Source: Sphaerisporangium sp040649355
GTDB lineage: Bacteria > Actinomycetota > Actinomycetes > Streptosporangiales > Streptosporangiaceae
Direction: 5' to 3'
Assembly (NCBI RefSeq): GCF_043197795.1
Contig: NZ_JBICTU010000006.1
Coordinates: forward strand, 186,001-250,000
Length of the DNA stretch: 64,000 nt
In this document: positions 14,476 to 23,531 of the stretch, piece after piece
How positions within the stretch are numbered: the first letter of the stretch is position 1
How the letters are laid out: the number at the start of each line of letters is the position of its first letter
Notes under the pieces: generated by a model
Database searches by the model: none
Seen by the model: only the letters and a program-made list of their open reading frames with translations
Told to the model about the DNA's origin: nothing
Translations under genes and position numbers: made by a program

Positions 14476-14723
14476 TTTAATTAGCTAGGAACCTACCCGC
14501 AGGTGCTTGCCCCGTCAATGACTTCTGACCAACCGAGTCGAGTCCCGCACGCCCGCCGCCGGCGGCCCCCCGGGACCCGCCGCGCGGACTCTCGGCCGGC
14601 GCGGACGCCGCCGCGCCCTCCGGGCGGTCACGGCCCGCCGCACTCCCTCCGGCACGGCCCCGGCAGGAGAAAAGGTCGCGGGGAATCGCGACCGGCCAGT
14701 GCCGCGACGGCCACTGTGTACGT

Positions 14724-14741
14724 AAAGTGAGATCCCACTTT
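14724..14741 (+). promoter_or_regulatory. inverted repeat upstream of the FxS operon
   Basis: AAAGTG (14724-14729) and CACTTT (14736-14741) flank an AGATCC centre that itself contains GATC. The 18-base near-palindrome lies about 210 bases before fxsA and just ahead of an A+T-rich stretch that could hold the promoter. It is a candidate operator for the RiPP operon. Confidence 0.35.
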
Positions 14742-14950
14742 CTGGGGTGCAAAAACGAATCTTGGGTAGTAATGTCAAAAATATCAGTCGATCTGGACGC
14801 CTCATGATCGACTGTTTCGGCACGCACGTGGAGCCCTCACCTCTGCGTCGTACGCCTGCGGCGTGACAGCCTCATCGCATGCAAAGGTGTTTCCACGATT
14901 CGAAGCTCGCTCGCGGATATTTCCCGGCCCCGAAGCAGAACGGTAAAGGC

Positions 14951-15118
14951 ATGAGGATCTCTGGAGACAGCACCCCAATACTTCCCTCGAAGATCAAGGA
15001 TCTACAAGATATCCCTCTGGCCGAGGTGGCCGGACTCGAAGCGGTCACGTTGAGGGTCCTGGCAGCGTCGACGGACCTGCGGCGGGTCTCTGTCGCGGCT
15101 TTCAACTCCTCTGTCTGA
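14951..15118 (+). CDS. fxsA: FxSxx-COOH RiPP precursor peptide
   Basis: 55-residue precursor that ends exactly in F-N-S-S-V, the FxSxx-COOH signature. The preceding sequence (IPLAEVAGLEAVTLRVLAAS, then TDLRRVSVAA) is the conserved leader-like segment of the family. In the family the radical SAM enzyme links the phenylalanine ring to the serine two residues later to form a three-residue cyclophane; here these are F51 and S53. The ATG at 14951 follows GGTAAAGG. The frame is open upstream to 14879, giving a 79-residue alternative, but the family peptides are short. It is 32 bases upstream of fxsB. Confidence 0.9.
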   Translation: MRISGDSTPILPSKIKDLQDIPLAEVAGLEAVTLRVLAASTDLRRVSVAAFNSSV

Positions 15119-15150
15119 TCGGCCGGCCGAGGGATTCTAGGGAGCCCGTC

Positions 15151-17454
15151 GTGCCGTTCCGGCAGTTCGTGCTCAAGGTTTCGAGCAGGTGTGACCTCGC
15201 GTGTGATCATTGCTATGTATATGAACACGCGGACCAGAGCTGGCGCCGCCGCCCCAAAATCATCTCTCGGGAGACCCTGGCGGCGGCGACCGCTCGCATC
15301 GCGGAGCACGCGCGGGCACACGCGTTACCCGCCGTCCACGTGGTCCTGCACGGTGGAGAGCCCCTTCTGGCGGGCCACGCTTTTCTCGAAGAAGCGATCA
15401 TCGGCATTCGCCGTGCGATGCGCGGAATTTGTGAAGTCGATCTGCGCGTCCACACGAACGGCGTGACACTCGACGAGGAGTTCTGCGAGATCTTCGCCGC
15501 GAACGACGTCCGTGTGGGCGTCTCCCTGGACGGTGATCGCCCGGCCAACGACCTGCACCGTCGTTACGCCGACGGCCGTGGAAGCTACGACCGGGTGGTG
15601 CGCGCGGTCAACCTGCTGCGCGGAAAGTACCGGGGCATCTACGCGGGACTGCTCTGCACGATCGACGTCAGGAACGACCCGGTGGCGGTCTACGAGGCGC
15701 TCGTCGCCCTCCAGCCGCCGATGGTCGACTTCCTGCTGCCGCAGGCGACCTGGGACCACCCTCCGATGCGCCCGGATGGGGACGCCACCTCCTACGCCGA
15801 CTGGCTGATCGGCATCTTCGATCGGTGGGTCAAGGACGGTCAACCGGTTCGTATGCGCATCTTCGAGTCCATCGTCCGTACGAGCCAGGGGGGGAACAGC
15901 CTCACGGAGGCCCTGGGGGTGGACGAGTGCGATCTCGTCGTCATCGAGACCGACGGGGAGTACGAGCAGGCCGACTCGCTCAAGACCGCCTTCGACGGGG
16001 CTCCGTCCACCGGACGCGACGTCTTCGGCCACAGTCTCGACGAGGCGGCCCGCTCTCCCAGGATGTCGGGCCACCTGGGAGGGCTGGAAGGGCTCTGTGA
16101 CACCTGCCGGGCGTGCCCCGTGGTCGAGAGCTGCGGCGGCGGCCTGTACGCCCACCGCTACCGGACCGGCAGCGGGTTCCTCAATCCGAGCGTGTACTGC
16201 GCGGACCTCATGAAGCTCATCACGCACGTCCGTTCCCGCACCCGGGTGCGGGACGAAGCGGGCGGCGCTCCCGCGACGCACGCGATCCCGCTCGCCGACC
16301 TGGACGCCCTGGCGTCGGGCTACGGCGGTGGCGACGCGCTCGCGGTCCTCGCCGAATCGCAGAAGAGCCTCCGCCGCGCGCTGGTCGCGTCGGTGAACGA
16401 GATGGCCGGTCCCGCCGTGTCGGAGGCGTGGAAGCTGCTCACCGTGCTCGACCGCGAGCACCCCGGTACGGTCCAGGAGGTGCTGGACCACCCCTATGTA
16501 CGCGTCTGGTCCGTCGGATGCCTCGAACAGGGCCGCCGGGCGACGGCCGAAACGGGATATCTGGCCAACATCGCCGCGGCCGCCGCCGTCCGGGCGGGTG
16601 TGACCACGCGGCTGACGGTCTCGGTACCCGGCGACGCGCTTTACCTGCCGACGCTGGGCTCCGTGGCGACCGGCCAGGTGGGAGAGGCGATCGTCGAGAC
16701 CCGGCCCGGCGCGTTCACCGTCACGTCCGGCGACCGGCACTGGGACATCCGTCCCGGCGAGCCCGTCGCGACGTACGGGTGGCATCCGCATCGCCTGCTG
16801 ACCGCCGGCGGGATGGCCGTGGTGCTGGACGACGTCGACCCCTTCAGGGACTGCTACGACCTGCGGGTCTCGTCACGCCTTTCCGCAGGGCGCCTGGCCG
16901 GGTGGCGGGAGATGTTCGCCGGCGCCTGGGAGCTGATCCAGCGGGACCACCCCGCCTATCTGCCCGCGCTGACCGCGGGACTGCGGGTGCTGACCCCGCT
17001 GGAGGCCTCGCGCGACGGCAGCCAGGTCAGCGCGACCGCGAGGCAGGCTTTCGGCGCGATCGGCGTCGCGCTGCCCGCCGGTCCCGAGCAACTCGCCCTG
17101 CTGATGATCCACGAATTCCAGCACGTCAAGCTCGGGGCGATTTTCGATCTTCTTGATCTGTACGACGAGAACGACGTCACGCTCTATCGAGCGGCCTGGC
17201 GAAAGGATCCACGGCCGCTCGACGGTCTCTTGCAGGGGGCCTACGCGCATATGGCCGTCACCGATTTCTGGAGGGTGCGCAGACATGCCCTGACCGGGGC
17301 TTCCGCCGAGTCGGCGACGGCGCGATTCCTGCACTGGCGCGAGGCCACGGCGGACGCCATCCAAACGCTCGCCACGTCGGGATCTTTGACCGCCCTGGGC
17401 GAGCGATTCGTCGGGGGAATGCGAGCTACGGTGCAATTGTGGGCTGGTGACTGA
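15151..17454 (+). CDS. fxsB: FxsB radical SAM/SPASM maturase fused to an HExxH domain
   Basis: 767 residues. The N-terminal half is a radical SAM enzyme with the [4Fe-4S]-binding CxxxCxxC (C14, C18, C21 in CDLACDHC), followed by a SPASM-type cysteine cluster (C316, C319, C322, C328, then a cysteine near 350). The C-terminal half carries H654-E-F-Q-H658 in a region rich in short helices. This is the HExxH domain of the peptide-modification families, some of which are annotated as 2-oxoglutarate-type peptide beta-hydroxylases. So one polypeptide may install the Phe-Ser crosslink and a second oxidation on FxsA. The start is a GTG at 15151 with GGGAG upstream. Confidence 0.92.
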   Translation: MPFRQFVLKVSSRCDLACDHCYVYEHADQSWRRRPKIISRETLAAATARIAEHARAHALPAVHVVLHGGEPLLAGHAFLEEAIIGIRRAMRGICEVDLRVHTNGVTLDEEFCEIFAANDVRVGVSLDGDRPANDLHRRYADGRGSYDRVVRAVNLLRGKYRGIYAGLLCTIDVRNDPVAVYEALVALQPPMVDFLLPQATWDHPPMRPDGDATSYADWLIGIFDRWVKDGQPVRMRIFESIVRTSQGGNSLTEALGVDECDLVVIETDGEYEQADSLKTAFDGAPSTGRDVFGHSLDEAARSPRMSGHLGGLEGLCDTCRACPVVESCGGGLYAHRYRTGSGFLNPSVYCADLMKLITHVRSRTRVRDEAGGAPATHAIPLADLDALASGYGGGDALAVLAESQKSLRRALVASVNEMAGPAVSEAWKLLTVLDREHPGTVQEVLDHPYVRVWSVGCLEQGRRATAETGYLANIAAAAAVRAGVTTRLTVSVPGDALYLPTLGSVATGQVGEAIVETRPGAFTVTSGDRHWDIRPGEPVATYGWHPHRLLTAGGMAVVLDDVDPFRDCYDLRVSSRLSAGRLAGWREMFAGAWELIQRDHPAYLPALTAGLRVLTPLEASRDGSQVSATARQAFGAIGVALPAGPEQLALLMIHEFQHVKLGAIFDLLDLYDENDVTLYRAAWRKDPRPLDGLLQGAYAHMAVTDFWRVRRHALTGASAESATARFLHWREATADAIQTLATSGSLTALGERFVGGMRATVQLWAGD

Positions 17455-17598
17455 TTCAGATGATCACCCAGGCCCGTGTGATTCCCGGCTCATGCTGCGC
17501 GGCCACGCTGAACTGTTTATCGTGGCCTACACATGAGCACTTCCGCGCCCGGCTTCCTATGATGTGGGGTGGACCGCCGCGAGGGTCTGGAGAGCCCT

Positions 17599-18231
17599 AT
17601 GTCAGACGGATCGTTGTCCGGTGACGGAGCCGACGGGCCGTACTTCTTCCTGAGCTACCGTCATATCGGCCACATCGGGATGGAGACGCCCGATCGCTAC
17701 GTCGTCGAGTTCTACCATGATCTATGCAGCCACATCATGCAGTTGACAGATCATCCCGATGGGGTGGCGGTCGGCTTCATGGACCGTGAAATACGGGGTG
17801 GCAACCGCTGGAACGACGACATCATGCGAGCACTCGCCACCTGTCGCGTCTTCGTACCGCTCTACCAGCCGAAATATTTCAAGAGTGACTTCTGCGGCAA
17901 GGAATGGGATGCGTTCTCCCGCCGCGAGGAGCTTCACCGGTCGAGAAGTTACAGCCCGTTCACCGCCATCCTGCCCGTGCTCTGGGCTCCCGTGGATCTG
18001 CAGCGGATCCCCAAAGTCGCCAGCGAGCTTCAGGTGCGACACCCTCCTCCGAGCAAGGACGCCATGAAGGACTGCCTCTACTGGCTGGCCGTCATGAAGG
18101 ACTTCCACAACGGTTACATCAGCGCCACTCTGGAAATAGCGGCAGCCATCGTCGACATCGCGACCAGCACGCGATTGGAGCCCTGCGAACCGACCGTTTT
18201 CGTCGATCTTAGGAACGTCTTCGATGAGTGA
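17599..18231 (+). CDS. TIR-like protein of the FxS locus
   Basis: 210-residue protein consisting of one TIR-like domain. It starts with PYFFLSYRH (strand A), has FMDREIRGGNRW in the middle, and carries SDFCGKEW, where C99 and E102 match the SxxCxxE motif that holds the catalytic glutamate in NAD-cleaving TIR domains. It is a shorter paralogue of the following FxsC, which it overlaps by 8 bases. I prefer the ATG at 17599 (GGAGAG nearby, short spacing) to the GTG at 17569, which has no visible ribosome site. Whether it hydrolyses NAD or only binds partners cannot be told from sequence. Confidence 0.82.
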   Translation: MSDGSLSGDGADGPYFFLSYRHIGHIGMETPDRYVVEFYHDLCSHIMQLTDHPDGVAVGFMDREIRGGNRWNDDIMRALATCRVFVPLYQPKYFKSDFCGKEWDAFSRREELHRSRSYSPFTAILPVLWAPVDLQRIPKVASELQVRHPPPSKDAMKDCLYWLAVMKDFHNGYISATLEIAAAIVDIATSTRLEPCEPTVFVDLRNVFDE

Positions 18232-19507
18232 TCTTGGGCAGCGCGAGAGCGGGCGGGAATCGGCGCCGGGAGCCGACGGCCGGAACCCGTATTTCTTCCT
18301 CAGCTATGAGCCCACACCGAAGTACGGCCCCGACGACATGGGCGACCCGGACATGTGGGTGGTGTCGTTCTTCGAGAAGCTCTGCGCGGTGGTGAGCGAG
18401 TCGGTCGGTCTTCCGCTCGCCGCAGTCGGTCACCTCGACAGGGAGCGTCCGCGCACCGGCTGGTCGGCCCGCACGGCCACGGCCCTTGAGACCTGCAAGG
18501 TCTTCGTCCCGCTCTACACCCCGCGCTATTTCGCCAGCGAGCGGTGCGGCCGGGAGTGGTCGGTGTTCGCACGGAGGATCGAGCGGTCGGTCGGCGAGTT
18601 CGAGCCGATGAACGCGATCGTTCCCGTCTTGTGGGTCCCGACCCCGCTGCCGAAGCTGCCCACCGCCACGGAGCCGGTGAAGTTCGAGTCCTCGGCGCTC
18701 GGAGAGACCTACCAGAGGCTCGGCCTCTACGGGATCATGCGGACCGGTCTGCGCGACGAGTACGAGATCTCCCTCCGCAGGCTGGCGCAGCGCATCGTCG
18801 AGGTGGCGGAATCGGCGCGGGTCCTGCCCGGGAGCGAGGCGAACTACCACTTGGCGCAGAACGCGTTCACGGGATACCCCCGCCGTAAGCTCCAGATCAT
18901 CCTGGCGCCCGCACCGGCCTCGTCGCCCGATGACCGGAGCGACGCGTATTACGGCGGTGGGGACAGCGAATGGAATCCGTATTATCCCCACACCAGTACC
19001 TCGCTTGCGGAGTACGCGACCGATCTGGTCCGGAACCTTGAGTACGCGCCCGAAGTCCTCACATTTCGCGAAAGCTCTGACCAGGTGCTCGGCACGGTCG
19101 TTCCCACGGCTCCGGCGGTGCTGATTGTCGATCCCTGGGCGGCGGGGGATCCCGAACTGCTCGACCAGCTCCGGCAGCTCGATGACCTGGAAAAACCGTG
19201 GATCGACGTCATCGTCCCCTGGAATCGCGACGATGAGCGAACAAATGATGCGGAAGCGGAGCTGGTGGGAAAACTGGAGAATGTTCTGCGCCGCAGGCTT
19301 CTCGAAGGGCGGATGAGCTCTAGGATCTCCGCACGGGACACCTCCACGATCGAGGAGTTCGGGCGAACCCTGCGTGCCGTGGTGCATCGCGTCGGCAATC
19401 AGTATCTGAAGCATGCGACCGCCCATCCCCCCGCTGGTCTCCATGCCAAGCGTCTGAGGTTGAGGGGTCCCGATGGAGCGGACGATCTGATAAATGGTGA
19501 GGATTGA
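18224..19507 (+). CDS. fxsC: FxsC-type TIR-like protein
   Basis: 427 residues. The N-terminal 200 form a TIR-like domain (NPYFFLSYEP, HLDRERPRTGW, SERCGREW with E111 in the catalytic position). The second half matches the extra C-terminal domain typical of FxsC in FxSxx-COOH loci (YPRRKLQIILAPA, VLIVDPWAAGDPELLDQL, WIDVIVPWNRDD). The partner and substrate are unknown. The ATG at 18224 overlaps the previous gene, and the stop lies just before the fxsT start at 19509, consistent with one operon. Confidence 0.88.
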   Translation: MSDLGQRESGRESAPGADGRNPYFFLSYEPTPKYGPDDMGDPDMWVVSFFEKLCAVVSESVGLPLAAVGHLDRERPRTGWSARTATALETCKVFVPLYTPRYFASERCGREWSVFARRIERSVGEFEPMNAIVPVLWVPTPLPKLPTATEPVKFESSALGETYQRLGLYGIMRTGLRDEYEISLRRLAQRIVEVAESARVLPGSEANYHLAQNAFTGYPRRKLQIILAPAPASSPDDRSDAYYGGGDSEWNPYYPHTSTSLAEYATDLVRNLEYAPEVLTFRESSDQVLGTVVPTAPAVLIVDPWAAGDPELLDQLRQLDDLEKPWIDVIVPWNRDDERTNDAEAELVGKLENVLRRRLLEGRMSSRISARDTSTIEEFGRTLRAVVHRVGNQYLKHATAHPPAGLHAKRLRLRGPDGADDLINGED

Positions 19508-19508
19508 G

Positions 19509-22500
19509 ATGAGTGGCGTCCAAGAGGGACAAATCATCACCTTCTACTCTTACAAGGGTGGAACCGGACGCACTATGGCGCTGGCGAACACCGCCTGGAT
19601 CCTCGCGAGCACCGGACGGAAAGTCCTGACCATCGACTGGGACCTGGAGTCTCCGGGTCTGCACAAGTTCTTCCACCCCTTCCTGACCGCCGGCATCAGC
19701 GACATGCCGGGGGTCATCGAGATGATCCAGGAATACGCCTGGGCCGCCGTGCTGGACGAGCCGCGATCCGACGACTGGCACAAGGAATACGCCCAGGTCT
19801 CGCCTTACGTCACCACGCTCAAATGGAGCGAGTTCCCCGGTGAGGGCCGGCTTGATTTCATGTCGGCCGGGCGCCAGAACCGTGACTACTCATCCCTGAT
19901 CGGCTCGTTCGACTGGGACCACTTCTGGGAGCAGCTCGGCGGGGGCCTGTTCTTCAACGCCCTCCGCGCCGACGTGAAACAGAATTACGACTACGTCCTC
20001 ATCGACAGCCGCACCGGCCTCAGCGACATCGCCGAGATCTGCACGATGCACCTGCCCGACGCGCTGGTCGACTGTTTCACGCTGAGCGACCAGAGCATCG
20101 AGGGAGCCGCCAACGTCGCCCGTGACGTGAGCAGGGCGGACACCAGGAACATCGAGATCTTCCCTGTGCCCATGCGGATCGAGGAGGGGGAGAAGGAGAA
20201 ACTCGACGCGGGGCGGGCGTACGCATGGAGCAAGTTCGACAAGTTCCTCTCCGGCGCCGGCAAGCCGATCCTGATCGCTACTGGGCGGCCGTGGAGATCC
20301 CCTACAAGCAGTTCTACGCCTTCGAGGAGACCCTCGCCGCCTTCGGCGACCTTCCCGGATCGCCGCGGTCGATGCTCAAGGCCTACGAGAGCCTCACGGA
20401 AGTCGTCACCAAGAGCAAGATCAGTGCTTCGCCGATCGACGAGAAGCTCCGATCGCGCTACAGAGGTCTGTTCACCCGGGTCAGGCCGGTCGCCCCCGGT
20501 GACGTCGTCCTGAGCTACGTGCCCGAAGACCGCTTGTGGGCCGACTGGTTGCACTCGCTGCTCACCCGGGCGGAGTTCCGGGTCCACATGCGGCCGGAGA
20601 CGGCCGTGGAGCCGTCCGGCTCCGGTCCGGACCCGAGACCGTCGACCACTTCGTCGCGGTCGTCTCACCCGCCTACGTACGCGCGCCGCACATCCGCGAG
20701 CTGTGGAGAAGCCTGTCGAGCGGGCACAACCCCGGTCCGCATCCCATCATCGTGCCGGTGCGGGTCGCGGACATCCCGCACCTGGCGTCTCCCTTCAGCG
20801 ACCCGCCCTCTGTCGACCTCGTGCGCGCCGACGAGGACCAGGCGACCATGGCGCTCATGCGGATCCTCGGCCAGTCGCGGCGGGACGTCCAGAGCCTCAC
20901 CGCGACCTCGGCCGCAGGGCCGCGCTTCCCGAGGACCAAGCCGGTGACGACCAACCTGCCGGCCCGCAATCCCCTGTTCACGGGACGGGGGTCGCTGCTG
21001 GAGAAGCTGCGTGACCAGCTGATCGGAGGGAGCACCACCGCGGTTCTGCCTCAGGCGCTCCACGGGCTGGGAGGCATCGGCAAGAGCCAGGTCGCGCTTG
21101 AGTACGCTCACCGTTTCCTGGCCGACTACGACGTGGTGTGGTACGTCCCGTCCGCCCAGCCGGCTCTGGCCATTCCCGCCCTGGTCGAGCTGGCCAAGGA
21201 GCTCCACATTCCGGTGGGAGAGAACCTCGACGACGTGCTGCAGGCGCTACGCCGCCAGCTGCGGCGGAGCGAGACCCAGCTGCGCTGGCTCCTGATCTTC
21301 GACAACGCCCACGAGCCGGCGGACATCGAGAACCTCATCCCCGGCGGCTCGGGGCACGTCATCGTCACGTCCAGGAGCCAGGTGTGGTCACAGGTCGCCA
21401 CGCCCCTGGAGGTGGACATCTTCACCCGCGAGGAAAGCGTGCAGCATCTCATCCAGCGGGTGCGCAAGCTGAGTCGTGAGGACGCGGACACGGTGGCCGA
21501 GTCCCTGGGCGATCTTCCGCTCGCGATCGAGCAGGCGGCCGCCTGGCTGCAGGAGACGGGGATGTCCCCTGCCGAGTACGTCGCGCAGCTCAAGACCAAG
21601 ATGTCGCAGGTGCTGTCGCTCAACAAGCCGGCCAACTACCCCACGCCCGTCGCGGCGGCCTGGGAGGTGTCCTTCGAGGAGCTGCGGCAACGCTCCCGGG
21701 CGGGGACCAGGCTCCTGCAGCTGTGCGCGTTCTTCGCGCCGGAGGCCATCTCCATCGACATGCTGTACAGCGACGAGACGGTGCGCGCGCTGGTGCCCTA
21801 CGACCCGGCGCTTCGCGAGAAGCTCGTCATGGGCCGGGTCATCCAGGAGGTCAGCCGGTTCGGGCTGGCCCGGCTCGACCAGGCCACCAAGTCCGTGGTG
21901 GTCCACCGGCTCGTCCAGGGCATGGTCCGCCACCGGATGACCGACCTGGAGAAGATCGAGGCGTCCCGGGAGATCCACAACATCCTCGTGGGCGCGCGCC
22001 CCCGGCCCGCGGAGGTCGACGACCCCGAGAAGTGGCACCAGTACGACGCGATCTGGCCCCACCTCGACCCTTCGGGGGCGATCGAGTGGGGAGAGGAGGC
22101 GACCCGCAACCTGCTGATCGAGCGCGTCCGCTACCTCTGGCTCCGTGGCCAGTTCGAAGCGGCCATCGAGCTGGGCATGAAGCTCGAATCGGTGTGGACC
22201 GAGCGGTTCCCGGCTCTGCGGGACCGATTGAACGGCAGGGCCACCTCGTCCGACGACCTCGAGTTGGAGACGGTGGAGCGGCAGATTCTCCACCTGCGCT
22301 TCCAGATGGCGAACGTCCTGCGGTCCCAGGGAAGCTACCTTGAGGCGCGGCGAATCGACACCGAGGTCCTGGCGCGGCAGCGGGCCGTGCTCGGGGAGAA
22401 CCACCCCCACACGCTGATGACCGCGGGCGGGCTTGGCGCCGACCTTCGCGCCCTCGGGGAGTATCCCGCCGCGCTGGAGATGGCGAGGGACACCTTCGAC

Positions 22501-23478
22501 CGCCTGAAGGAGTGGTTCGGGGAGGACCACCCGCGCACCCTGTCGGCGGCCAACAACATGGCCGTGTCGTTGCGGCTGGTGGGCCGGTTCGCCGACGCGA
22601 GCGACATGGACGACGACACCTACGAGCGCCGTGTCACCGTCCTAGGGCAGAAGCATCCGAACACGCTGTTCTCCGGAGCGAACCTCGGCGGTGACCTGCG
22701 CGACGCCGGCCAGTTCGCCAAGTCGGTAGAAATGCTGAAAGAGATGTACGAGCAGCACCGTACGGTTCTCGGCGAGGACTATCCGTACACGCTCCGCGCC
22801 GCCAAGAGCCTCGGCGTCTCGCTGCGGAAGGCCGGGATGTACCAGGAAGCCTTCCAGGTCACGCAGCAGACCAGCAAGCTGTTCGAGAAGGTGTACGGGC
22901 CGGACAGCCCGGACACCCTGGTGTGCCTTGTCAATCTGGCGTCCGACGTGGCCGCGCTCGGCGACAAGGCCAGGGCCCGGGAGATCGTCAAGAACGTGTG
23001 GCAGGAGTTCCGGCAACTGCTCGGAGTCGACCACCCTTACACGCTGGTCGCCGCGAACAACCTGTCGATCTACGTCCGGGAGGCCGACTCACCGGCGGAG
23101 GCCGCGGAACTGGCCTCGGCCACGTTCCGTCGCATGAGCGTCAAGCTGGGCGAGACCCATCCCTACACCCTGTGCTGCGCGATCAACCAGGCGAACTGCA
23201 TGGCGGACCTTGAGGACTGGCAGGGAGCGCTCGACCTGGAGCGCTCGACGCTCGACAAGCTGCGCGAGACCCTGGGTGAATCGCATCCGGACACCCTCGC
23301 CTGCTCGGCGAACCTCGCGGCGACGTTGTTCTCGATCGGGCTGGGGAAGGAAGCTCAGCAGGTACGCGCGGACACGCTGAAAGCCTTCCGTGAGGTTCTC
23401 GGCGAAAGCCATCCGCTCCTGGGCTTCCTTGAGAGCGGCCGGAGGATGACCCTGGACCTGGAGGCTCTGCCCGTCTGA
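19509..23478 (+). pseudogene. fxsT: FxsT: P-loop/TIR/NB-ARC/TPR protein with two apparent frameshifts
   Basis: The reading frame begins at 19509 with a ParA-like P-loop domain (YSYKGGTGRTMALANTAWIL, LTIDWDLESPGLHKFF). Near 20270 homology continues in the next frame (YWAAVEIPYKQFYAFEETLA into a TIR-like domain, LSYVPEDRLWADWL). Near 20615-20630 it moves to the third frame (VDHFVAVVSPAYVRAP), which stays open to 23478. The rest contains an NB-ARC ATPase (LHGLGGIGKSQVALEYAH; LLIFDNAHEP; DLPLAIEQAAAWL) and about ten TPRs of the GExHPxTL kind. Each shift fits one missing base (or two extra). Joined, this is a normal FxsT of about 1,320 residues. It is either a recent pseudogene or an effect of sequencing error. 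Confidence 0.85.
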
Positions 23479-23531
23479 TTCAGCGGCCGTCAGATTCAGT
23501 CGCCCTATGATTCAGCGGCCGTCAGATTCAG
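23476..23531. repeat. 24-bp direct repeat spanning both convergent stop codons
   Basis: Two identical 24-bp copies, 23476-23499 and 23508-23531, are separated by 8 bases. Each starts with TGATTCAGCGG and ends with GTCAGATTCAG. The first copy contains the fxsT stop (TGA, 23476-23478) and the second contains the stop of the convergent hydrolase (23528-23530). Confidence 0.9.

Larger units (their letters stand above)
14260..14950. other. intergenic region between chitinase and fxsA
   Basis: This 691-base divergent region has no supported gene. It holds an A+T-rich patch with an AGGAA/TTCCT palindrome (14463-14475) on the chitinase side, a G+C-rich filler, and an inverted repeat at 14724-14741 followed by A+T-rich DNA on the fxsA side. 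An open frame from 14879 runs into fxsA in the same frame and is treated as untranslated leader. Confidence 0.6.

Noticed and set aside
20260..20635. Programmed ribosomal frameshifting in fxsT
   Set aside because: There are two separate shifts with no slippery heptamer or downstream pseudoknot visible; missing bases explain them more simply.
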